Shown here: positions 1 to 4,994 of the stretch, piece by piece
How the letters are laid out: each line of letters begins with the position of its first letter
Position numbering within the stretch: the first letter of the stretch is position 1
Assembly: GCA_021205375.1 (NCBI GenBank)
Contig: JAJPXR010000034.1
Span: 1 to 6,593 of the forward strand
DNA from: Clostridiales bacterium
Lineage (GTDB): Bacteria; Bacillota; Clostridia; Oscillospirales; Oscillospiraceae
Length of the DNA stretch: 6,593 nt
Reading direction: 5' to 3'
Notes under the pieces: model-generated
The model's database searches: none
What the model was told of the DNA's origin: nothing
Seen by the model: only the letters and a program-made list of their open reading frames with translations
Position numbers and translations under genes: made by a program

Positions 1-86
1 AAGCGGCACTTCCGCTTCGCTCCCTGCCCTTTCAGGGGCGGCAAGAGGGGTGGTCGCTTTTCAAATGGTGGTTCTCCGAAGAAAAC
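1..86 (-). repeat. Structured intergenic repeat, copy D (inverted, diverged, cut by window edge)
   Basis: Read on the minus strand, this begins with a hairpin, GUUUUC-UUCG-GAGAAC (86 to 71), then a 15-base spacer, then GACCACCCCTCTTGCC (55 to 40). The same order and the same 15-base spacing occur in copy A on the plus strand. The inner CCCC-TGAAA-GGG hairpin is weaker here (3 bp against 7 bp in the other copies). The last hairpin has a different sequence, AAGCGG-AAGTG-CCGCTT (17 to 1), and the element probably continues past the window edge. It lies 49 bases after the HAD gene stop, so its hairpins may also end or stabilise that operon's transcript. There is no T-tract after the stem, so intrinsic termination is uncertain. 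Confidence 0.7.
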
Positions 87-134
87 TTGTACTGTACTGG
101 GCTATGTTGAATGACTGGAATTATGCCTTTGGCC

Positions 135-593
135 TTACGGCAGCGCCACAGCCTTTTCCACGTCCTTCATGCAAAGCCCGTACCGGCAGTTGACAGGGAT
201 CCACCGGGCGCGGATGTCCGGGCGGTTGGCGAAGCGGTCGTTGTCGTCGATGACGGCGAACCACTCTGTGGGGTGTTCCTCCAGCCAGGCGGCGATCTCG
301 TCGCTGCGGTCCAGGGTGTTGCTCTCCAGACAGGGGGTCTGGCTGTAGACCGGGGTGCCGTTGTGGGCCAGCCGGGTCTGCAAGTCCAGATAGGGACGGG
401 AGGGCGGTTCGTCCGGCAGGTTCCGCCAGGACGAGGTGATGACCACTTTGGCCCCGGTCTGTTCCACCAGCTTTTTCAGCGCCAGCAGCGCCCGCCGGTC
501 CAACACCACCTGCTCTTTGTGGCAGAGCTGGGCCTGCCAGAAACTCCGCTCGGAGATCAGCACCCCGTCGATGTCCAAAAACAGCACCTTCAC
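135..593 (-). CDS. Small HAD-fold protein (HAD domain of the Swiss Army Knife RNA repair type)
   Basis: This is a predicted 152-residue cytoplasmic HAD-superfamily protein. It starts with the hydrophobic strand and acid pair of HAD motif I (LFLDIDGVL, D7 and D9). It continues with VVITSSWR (residues 50-57, motif II serine/threonine) and ends with FAVIDDND (112-119, motif IV acids D116 and D117). TGAKVV...SSWR and the late GLCMKDVEKA segment are typical of the HAD family found in Swiss Army Knife RNA repair proteins, but many stand-alone members have no known substrate. I chose the GTG at 593 because the HAD motif follows directly, a GAGGGGG ribosome site lies 7 bases upstream, and the GTG overlaps the isomerase stop as GTGA. 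An in-frame upstream extension to 722 only shadows the isomerase gene. It is the last gene of the operon and is probably translationally coupled to the isomerase. A phosphatase role is likely but unproven. Confidence 0.85.
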   Translation of the reverse strand: MKVLFLDIDGVLISERSFWQAQLCHKEQVVLDRRALLALKKLVEQTGAKVVITSSWRNLPDEPPSRPYLDLQTRLAHNGTPVYSQTPCLESNTLDRSDEIAAWLEEHPTEWFAVIDDNDRFANRPDIRARWIPVNCRYGLCMKDVEKAVALP

Positions 594-1129
594 GGCTTGA
601 CCCCCTCGGCGGCCCGGCGGCGCAGGGCGGCGAACACCCTTGGCGCGCAGATGAGGAACCAGGGGGTGTATGCCTCTGGGCGTTCCAGCAGATCGGCCTC
701 CAGTTGGGGAACGCTGACCCATTCCATGTCCTCCACCTCGTCCGGGTCGGGGGTGTATGCGCCGTCATACTCCCCCAGCAGAACGTGGTCGCACTCGAAC
801 TCCGTCAGGCCGTTGGGGAAGGGGCAGCGGTAGAAAAACACGTCTATTTCCTCCAGCGCGAGGGACTGGGTGACGCCCAGCTCCTCCGCCAGACGGCGGC
901 GGGCGGCCTCCGGCACCGTCTCCCCCGGCTGAGGGTGGGAGCAGCAGGTGTTGGTCCACAGCCCGCCGCAGTGGTACTTGTGGGAGGCCCGCTTTTGCAG
1001 CAGCACCTGGTCCCCCCGGCAGAGAAAGACGGAAAAGGCCCGGTGGAGCTTCTGCTGGCGGTGGGCCTCCATTTTTTCCATTGTCCCCAGGGGGCGGTCC
1101 TGGAAATCCACTAAAATGACCTCTGGCAT
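590..1129 (-). CDS. idi: Isopentenyl-diphosphate delta-isomerase, type 1 (Nudix fold)
   Basis: This enzyme interconverts isopentenyl and dimethylallyl diphosphate in the cytoplasm, balancing the C5 building blocks for isoprenoids. The 179-residue product matches the usual length of short bacterial type 1 enzymes. By comparison with E. coli Idi, the metal ligands are H23, H29, H65, E110 and E112. The catalytic cysteine is C63 in TNTCCSHPQ (59-67), next to an extra cysteine, C62. The degenerate Nudix helix is GETVPEAARRRLAEELGV (69-86), and the C-terminal YTPWFL motif is present. The ATG at 1129 is supported by GAGGAG 7 bases upstream, which overlaps the end of the preceding M14 gene. A much longer open frame to 1531 is antisense-like shadow and has no Idi homology. 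The gene is third in a four-gene operon, and its stop overlaps the next start as GTGA. The signature residues are complete, so an active enzyme is expected. Confidence 0.95.
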   Translation of the reverse strand: MPEVILVDFQDRPLGTMEKMEAHRQQKLHRAFSVFLCRGDQVLLQKRASHKYHCGGLWTNTCCSHPQPGETVPEAARRRLAEELGVTQSLALEEIDVFFYRCPFPNGLTEFECDHVLLGEYDGAYTPDPDEVEDMEWVSVPQLEADLLERPEAYTPWFLICAPRVFAALRRRAAEGVKP

Positions 1130-1140
1130 GGTGTTTCTCC

Positions 1141-2073
1141 TCAGTGCATCCGCCGGATGACCCGGAAGGCGATGGTGTGTTGGGTGATGAGGGGGTTCTT
1201 GGCGGCGAAGAAGATGGTGCCGCTGGTGGGGGCCAAAATCTGCTCCTTTTCCTCCCCGGTCAGGGGGTCCAGCACCAGGCCCATGGGCTGACCGTACTCC
1301 ACCACGTCGCCGGGGCCTTTCAGCCGGTGGAACAGGCCCCCCTGGGTGGTCAGCACGTTGGCCAGCTCCTCCTCCTGGAGGGTGGAGGCCATGTAGCCGT
1401 TGTGACACTGGTAATGCAGCACGCCCACTCTGGACAGAAAGCGCAGCACGGCGCTGACCGCCATCTGTGCGCTGGTGGGGTCGATGGCGTCGGTCTCCCG
1501 CGTGTAGACGGAGAAGGCGTTGGTGCCCCAAATCTGCCAGTTGTAGTTCAGGGTGGTGGTGTCGATGGGCTTGGGATTGCGGACCACCACATAGGGCAGG
1601 CCGAACAGGTTGGCGAGGGAGGCGTTTTCATAGCCGGTGTGCATAATGCGCACGTGGGGGACGAAGTCGCCGGGGATGTAGAAGCTGGCGAAGTGGATGC
1701 CGTACTCGTAATCCTGAACGGACTTGAACAGAGAGTCCGCGATGCGCTGGGTGGTCTCCCCCTGGTCGTAGCCGGGGAACATCCGGTTGATGTCGGTGTT
1801 GTCCATGGCCCAGAACCGGCTGCCTACGTTCATGGAGAAGTGGTTCACCGAGGGGACCACTAAAATCTCCCTGTCGCTGTTAATAGCCCCCTGTTCCTCC
1901 AGCTTTTTCAGGGCCTGCACCAGTTGGGAGCAGACGTACATCTGCTGCACCTCGTTGCCCCGCAGAGCGCCCACGATGGCGCAGGACTTGGCCCCCTGAC
2001 CGAAGCGGAAGCCCGTCACCGCCAGGCTCTGGCGATAGGGGGTGTCCAAAGTGAAAAGCGTCTCCTGCTTCAT
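1141..2073 (-). CDS. M14/AstE-AspA family protein, probable pseudoenzyme
   Basis: This 310-residue protein is homologous along its length to the gene before it. It belongs to the succinylglutamate desuccinylase/aspartoacylase branch of zinc carboxypeptidase-like proteins. The family fold is recognisable: a first-strand segment IVGALRGNE (33-41), VPSVNHF (73-79), DINRMFPG (94-101), VPHVRI (138-143) and a C-terminal beta domain with DPLTGEEKEQILAPTSG (269-285). The active-site residues do not match an active enzyme. The first zinc histidine is R38 (RGNE instead of HGDE), the DVH motif reads IHF so the third ligand falls on F128, and the catalytic glutamate position is Y190. Only E41 of the zinc set remains clearly in place. 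The start at 2073 overlaps the upstream stop as ATGA, with GGGAGGG 8 bases upstream. It may be a regulatory or structural partner of its neighbour. Another possibility is a divergent subfamily that uses nearby H127 and E193. Confidence 0.85.
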   Translation of the reverse strand: MKQETLFTLDTPYRQSLAVTGFRFGQGAKSCAIVGALRGNEVQQMYVCSQLVQALKKLEEQGAINSDREILVVPSVNHFSMNVGSRFWAMDNTDINRMFPGYDQGETTQRIADSLFKSVQDYEYGIHFASFYIPGDFVPHVRIMHTGYENASLANLFGLPYVVVRNPKPIDTTTLNYNWQIWGTNAFSVYTRETDAIDPTSAQMAVSAVLRFLSRVGVLHYQCHNGYMASTLQEEELANVLTTQGGLFHRLKGPGDVVEYGQPMGLVLDPLTGEEKEQILAPTSGTIFFAAKNPLITQHTIAFRVIRRMH

Positions 2074-3008
2074 CGTTCAAACCCTCCCGTCAAAATGCGG
2101 CCCAGCAGACTGCCGGGGTAGACCACCGGATAGTCCCGCAGGGTGAACAGCAACCCCGCCTCCGGCGCGGTGACAAGCTCCTTGTCCTGCCCGGTCAGAG
2201 GGTCGGCAACGACCCCCAAGAGCTGGCCTTTTTCTACCATATGGTTGTGGCGCACCTCCGGGATGAAAATGCCGGCGGCTCCGGCGTTCAAAAACGCCAC
2301 CTCGTCCCGGCCAATGATGGGCTTGCGGGGAGCGGGGGTCTCGCCCAGCCACATTCCCTGGGTGCGCATCAGGTTCAGAATACCGTCCAGCAGTTGGTCG
2401 CCGTAGCTGCGGGTCAGGCGCATCCCCACGCCCATCTCCACCACCAGGCAGTCGGTCCCGGCGCTGTTCAGGGAGTGGGCCAGGGTGGATTCCAGCACTG
2501 TGGCGGCAGCATGGACCCAGATGAAGTCGATGTTCAGCTCCCGCGCCAGAGGCACCAGTCGGGGTGCGGTTTCCTCAGAAATGCGCACCTGGGGCAGCTC
2601 GGTCAGGAAGATGTTGCTGGCGTGGACGTCGATGGCGATGTCCGCCCCCTTGATATCCTCCACCACTTCGTAGGCCACATGCTCCACCATGGCCCCGTCG
2701 GGGTCGCCGGGAAAGACTCGGTTCATGTCCAGGTCAAAGAGGGGGATACCCCTCGTGATGGAGTTGATGCCCAGGGGGTTGATGGCGGGGTAGATGTCCA
2801 CCGTGGCGGTGAGCAGCTCCGGGTGGGCGGCCAGCGTCCGGTTCAGCCGGTAGGCCAGGTACTGTCCCTCCAGCTCGTCGCCGTGGACGCCGGTGATGAT
2901 GCAAATGCGTTTGCCGCTGTCCCGCTCCGGCGCGGGGGTGATGCGGTTTTTCTGGATCTCCAACGACTCCTGCACGGGAAGCTGGACGGAAACGACCGTC
3001 TGTGTCAT
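2070..3008 (-). CDS. M14 family zinc-dependent deacylase/amidohydrolase (succinylglutamate desuccinylase/aspartoacylase-like)
   Basis: This 312-residue protein is a predicted zinc hydrolase that removes an acyl group or amino acid from an amide-linked substrate, which the sequence does not identify. The zinc site is complete: H42 and E45 in VHGDE (41-45) and H129 in AIDVHAS (125-131). DLDMNRVFPG (92-101) gives the substrate-binding asparagine and arginine, and E191 in LVVEMG (188-193) is the expected catalytic glutamate. A C-terminal beta-sandwich follows, with DPLTGQDKELVTAPEAG (269-285), typical of the family. No signal peptide or membrane segment is visible, so it should be cytoplasmic. 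The ATG at 3008 is preceded by AAAGGAG 8 bases upstream. It is the first gene of the four-gene operon and overlaps the next gene, a diverged paralogue, as ATGA. The name succinylglutamate desuccinylase should not be taken literally, because no arginine-succinyl pathway genes are nearby. Confidence 0.88.
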   Translation of the reverse strand: MTQTVVSVQLPVQESLEIQKNRITPAPERDSGKRICIITGVHGDELEGQYLAYRLNRTLAAHPELLTATVDIYPAINPLGINSITRGIPLFDLDMNRVFPGDPDGAMVEHVAYEVVEDIKGADIAIDVHASNIFLTELPQVRISEETAPRLVPLARELNIDFIWVHAAATVLESTLAHSLNSAGTDCLVVEMGVGMRLTRSYGDQLLDGILNLMRTQGMWLGETPAPRKPIIGRDEVAFLNAGAAGIFIPEVRHNHMVEKGQLLGVVADPLTGQDKELVTAPEAGLLFTLRDYPVVYPGSLLGRILTGGFER

Positions 3009-3042
3009 GGGTGATGCTCCTTTGCGTCGTAAGTTCTTTGTG

Positions 3043-3069
3043 TTTATCTTTATGCACAGTTTGAGACAA
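3043..3069 (-). promoter_or_regulatory. Weak candidate promoter for the M14-idi-HAD operon
   Basis: On the minus strand, TTGTCT (3069-3064) and GATAAA (3048-3043) are separated by 15 bases and lie about 35 bases before the first gene start. Both hexamers match the consensus imperfectly and the spacer is short. The region is AT-rich and the operon must start near here, but the exact elements are uncertain. The TTGT overlaps the outer end (ACAAG) of repeat copy A. Confidence 0.2.
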
Positions 3070-3169
3070 GTTTTCTATGGAGAACTGCTGTTCAGCAACA
3101 GACCACCCCTCTTGCCTCCCCTGAAAGGGGAGGAGGGCCGCCGCCGTTAGGCGGTGGCGGAGGGGTTTT
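3067..3169 (+). repeat. Structured intergenic repeat, copy A
   Basis: The 64-base core (3106-3169) is flanked by an outer hairpin, GTTTTC-TATG-GAGAAC (3070-3085), shared with copy D. The core folds as an outer stem CCCCTC/GAGGGG (3106-3111 with 3160-3165) enclosing two hairpins. The first is CCTCCCC-TGAAA-GGGGAGG; the second has a 9-bp stem around a GTTA loop. It differs from copies B and C at one core base, which falls in that loop. A TTTT run follows the outer stem on the plus strand. It lies between the transglutaminase terminator and the start of the M14 operon. No open reading frame or target-site duplication is evident. Confidence 0.85.
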
Positions 3170-3262
3170 CAGCACATGGCTGAATAAAAGAAATAACCAG
3201 AGTAAAATTTATTATCCCTCATCTTGCCCTGTCCGTCAAGGGAAAAATCGCCCCAAACAGCA
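3170..3262. other. AT-rich intergenic spacer with no recognised feature
   Basis: This stretch lies between repeat copy A and the hairpin after the transglutaminase gene. It contains A/T runs and no open frame with a ribosome site, no long inverted repeat and no convincing promoter on either strand. Confidence 0.5.
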
Positions 3263-3267
3263 CATTA

Positions 3268-3298
3268 CGCCGGTAAAAGGCAGTACCTTTTACCGGCG
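3268..3298 (-). terminator. 13-bp perfect hairpin after the transglutaminase gene
   Basis: The arms CGCCGGTAAAAGG (3268-3280) and CCTTTTACCGGCG (3286-3298) pair perfectly around a 5-base CAGTA loop. The hairpin begins 16 bases beyond the stop of the transglutaminase gene, the expected place for a terminator. There is no T-tract right after the stem on the minus strand (TAATGTG follows), so it may be a weak or factor-assisted terminator, or a 3' end stabiliser. Because the stem is perfect, it could act in both directions. Confidence 0.6.
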
Positions 3299-3314
3299 AA
3301 GGGGAAAAACTGAC

Positions 3315-4070
3315 CTACTCCTGGTGCATGGAGGCGAACACCGTTTCGGTCTGACCGGTGACGCCCTGGAAGGTCCCCCGGTCCACGGGGCAGTCCTGAG
3401 CGTCCCGCCCCACGGCAAAGCGCAGATAGGTCTCGTCCACCCGGCAGGCGCGGGTGGGGTCCAGGCCCAGCCACTGGCCGTTCCGGTGGACCTCCACCCA
3501 GGCGTGGGTGACGCCCTCCCCCTCGGTGATGCCCATGCAATATCGGGCGGCGAGGCCCTTCAACCGGCAGAGCACCAGCAGATTTTGGGCGTAGTCTTGG
3601 CAGACGCCCTGGCCCAGATGGAAGCTCTCCGCTGCGGTGGTGGCGGGGCCGGTCACGCCGGGGGTATACTGAAAGTGAGCGTGGACGGCGGCGGCCAGTT
3701 CCTCCGGGTCGGCGGTGTTCTGTGCGGCGGCGAAGTCCAGCAGCGCTTCATCAGGCCGGGTCAGCAGACCCGGATGGCGGTACATGGGGTGAGCCTGGGT
3801 CCGGGGGATTTGGGTGCTGTCGTTCTCCACGATGCCCGCCGCCCGGTAAGAGAAGTGGTCGTGGGCCGGGGCGTAGCTGCCGGACAGCAGTCGGTTGCCG
3901 AACCCGTCCCGGCTGCAATAGAGGGAGAGCTGCGGGTTGGTGGTCACGCCGCAGCGCACCACCCGCTGGGCCGGGTCTGACCCCGGCAGGCAGCGGAGGA
4001 CCACGTAATGCCGGGTCACGGGGGCGGTGAAGTCCAGGGTGGTTTGAAATTCGTAGTGATAGCGTCTCAA
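3315..4070 (-). CDS. Transglutaminase-like cysteine protease/amidase of the ATP-grasp/alpha-E set
   Basis: This 251-residue protein has the N-terminal beta domain typical of bacterial transglutaminase-like proteins (RYHYEFQTTLDFTAPVTRH, residues 3-21), then a papain-like core. The catalytic triad is visible as C157 in GQGVCQDY (153-160), H189 in THAWVEV (188-194) and D204 in GLDPT (202-206). Members of this group (COG1305) are thought to act as peptidases or amidases rather than cross-linkers. They recur beside the ATP-grasp and alpha-E genes, where they are predicted to process or transfer the ligated product. I chose the TTG at 4070 because AAGGAG lies 9 bases upstream and the family's first strand starts there. 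A longer frame from a TTG at 4148 adds 26 basic residues with no family match. The gene is 243 bases from alpha-E, with a repeat and a possible promoter between, so it may be transcribed separately. A strong hairpin follows the stop. Confidence 0.9.
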   Translation of the reverse strand: MRRYHYEFQTTLDFTAPVTRHYVVLRCLPGSDPAQRVVRCGVTTNPQLSLYCSRDGFGNRLLSGSYAPAHDHFSYRAAGIVENDSTQIPRTQAHPMYRHPGLLTRPDEALLDFAAAQNTADPEELAAAVHAHFQYTPGVTGPATTAAESFHLGQGVCQDYAQNLLVLCRLKGLAARYCMGITEGEGVTHAWVEVHRNGQWLGLDPTRACRVDETYLRFAVGRDAQDCPVDRGTFQGVTGQTETVFASMHQE

Positions 4071-4079
4071 GGGAACCGT

Positions 4080-4085
4080 CTCCTT
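4080..4085 (-). promoter_or_regulatory. Ribosome binding site deciding the transglutaminase TTG start
   Basis: AAGGAG on the minus strand lies 9 bases before the TTG at 4070. The alternative TTG at 4148 has no such site, which favours the shorter protein. Confidence 0.75.
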
Positions 4086-4136
4086 CTGTGCGCCGACGGG
4101 CAGCGCAGGGAAGCGGCTGCGGCGTCGTTGGCGCAG

Positions 4137-4167
4137 TTCAATTAGCAATTAGAAATGTAGAATTGAA
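4137..4167. promoter_or_regulatory. Inverted repeat TTCAATT...AATTGAA, possible operator
   Basis: A perfect 7-bp inverted repeat (4137-4143 and 4161-4167) has centres 24 bases apart. It overlaps the candidate -10 element of the transglutaminase promoter. In AT-rich DNA such a repeat can arise by chance, and no regulator gene is present in the window. Confidence 0.2.
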
Positions 4168-4183
4168 TCAACAGAAAATACAA
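4154..4183 (-). promoter_or_regulatory. Weak candidate promoter for the transglutaminase gene
   Basis: On the minus strand, TTGTAT (4183-4178) and TACATT (4159-4154) are 18 bases apart, in the AT-rich part of the 243-base gap before the gene. The match is 3 of 6 and 4 of 6 to the sigma-70 consensus. A start near 4147 would give a leader of about 75 bases. Confidence 0.25.
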
Positions 4184-4224
4184 ACTGATTTTGGGTCTTA
4201 ATATCCCTAATGTGTAAAGCCGCG

Positions 4225-4308
4225 ACCAAAAATCAAGTACTATCCCCCTCTTGCCTCCCCTGAAAGGGGAGGAGGGCCGCCGCCTTTAGGCGGTGGCGGA
4301 GGGGTTTT
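4225..4308 (+). repeat. Structured intergenic repeat, copy B
   Basis: The 64-base core (4245-4308) has an outer stem CCCCTC/GAGGGG enclosing two hairpins. One is CCTCCCC-TGAAA-GGGGAGG (4254-4272). The other is a 9-bp stem (4276-4284 with 4289-4297, one G-T wobble) around a TTTA loop. It is identical to copy C over the first 62 bases. The left flank (ACCAAAAATCAAGTACTA) resembles that of copy C and differs from that of copies A and D. The core ends only 5 bases beyond the alpha-E stop codon, between alpha-E and the transglutaminase gene. Confidence 0.85.
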
Positions 4309-4313
4309 CCGGT

Positions 4314-4994
4314 TTACACTTCAGGGAACAACCCCTCCACGCAGCGCAGCAGCTCGAAGGGGGGCAGCTCCGGCTTGGTCTCGTCCAGCACGGAGTCGAT
4401 GAGCAGACCCAGGTTGGTCTGGTCGGGCGTCAGCGGGATTTTATAGACCCGGTTGATGAGCCGTTCGCACTCCACCCGGTACACGTCCGGGGGATAGTCC
4501 AGCCGCAGGTACAGGTCCAACCGCTCCAGGTTGGACCCGGTGCGCAGGATGGTGCGGCTGCTTTCGTCCATCAGGCTGTATTCCGCGCTGCCCCGGAAGG
4601 CCATGATGTCGTCCAGCACCCATTGCAGTTCCATCTCCGGGTGGGTGCTGACCAGCGCCTTTTCCATGGCGTTGCAGGCAAGCTGGATGTAACTGAACGT
4701 GTCGGTGCCAATGGTGTCCCGCAGGACGATGGCGTTGTCGTAGGCGGCGTACAGCAGCGACACCAGGGAACAGGGATCGCTCCGGTCCCCCAGGTAGCGC
4801 AGACAGAAGTCCTCGGTAGAGGTGTAAACGTTGGGGATGCCCAGCGCAGTGCAATACTGCGCGTAATCGTATTCCGTCCCGTCCACATAGCAGTCGTAGA
4901 TGGGGCGGGTGTTTTTCAGCGATGTATACACCCGTTCGGTGTAGCGGCCCAGCCAGAACAGGCGGCCCGCCTTGCTCAGCGAGAGAGTACCCAT
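4314..4994 (-). CDS. Alpha-E domain protein (COG2307 type), short form
   Basis: This 226-residue, mostly helical protein begins with the family's N-terminal signature: LSLSKAGRLFWLGRYTERVYT (residues 4-24) matches the usual LSR.A..LFW..RY.ERAEN pattern. A second signature, RTGSNLERLDLYLRL, corresponds to the R.G...ERAD...RLL helix of other members. Alpha-E proteins have no assigned reaction; they nearly always accompany the ATP-grasp ligase and are predicted to assist it. Many relatives are about 310 residues, so this one is short. About 60 residues follow the second signature, against roughly 110 or more in long forms. The ATG at 4994 overlaps the ATP-grasp stop by 19 bases and is preceded by AGGAGG 12 bases upstream, with AAGGA nearer. 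This overlap indicates co-translation. The stop codon lies 5 bases from repeat copy B, so C-terminal truncation by the repeat is possible. Confidence 0.88.
   Translation of the reverse strand: MGTLSLSKAGRLFWLGRYTERVYTSLKNTRPIYDCYVDGTEYDYAQYCTALGIPNVYTSTEDFCLRYLGDRSDPCSLVSLLYAAYDNAIVLRDTIGTDTFSYIQLACNAMEKALVSTHPEMELQWVLDDIMAFRGSAEYSLMDESSRTILRTGSNLERLDLYLRLDYPPDVYRVECERLINRVYKIPLTPDQTNLGLLIDSVLDETKPELPPFELLRCVEGLFPEV

Noticed and set aside
1130..1531. N-terminal extension of the isomerase frame
   Set aside because: The extra 134 residues lie over the M14 gene in another frame, lack family similarity, and the internal ATG has an ideal ribosome site.
1144..1863. Plus-strand open frame of 239 codons opposite the second M14 gene
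   Set aside because: Antisense shadow; repetitive V/G/H-rich translation and no plausible ribosome site.
2241..3014. Plus-strand open frame of 257 codons opposite the first M14 gene
   Set aside because: Antisense shadow of a gene with an intact zinc signature; composition is biased and no domain is seen.
3106..3169. Repeat copies as a CRISPR array
   Set aside because: The copies are over 1 kb apart with genes between them, with no regular short spacers and no cas genes.
3106..3169. Repeat copies as a simple rho-independent terminator
   Set aside because: The only T-run follows the stem on the plus strand, whereas all genes are on the minus strand, and copy C lies before a gene rather than after one.
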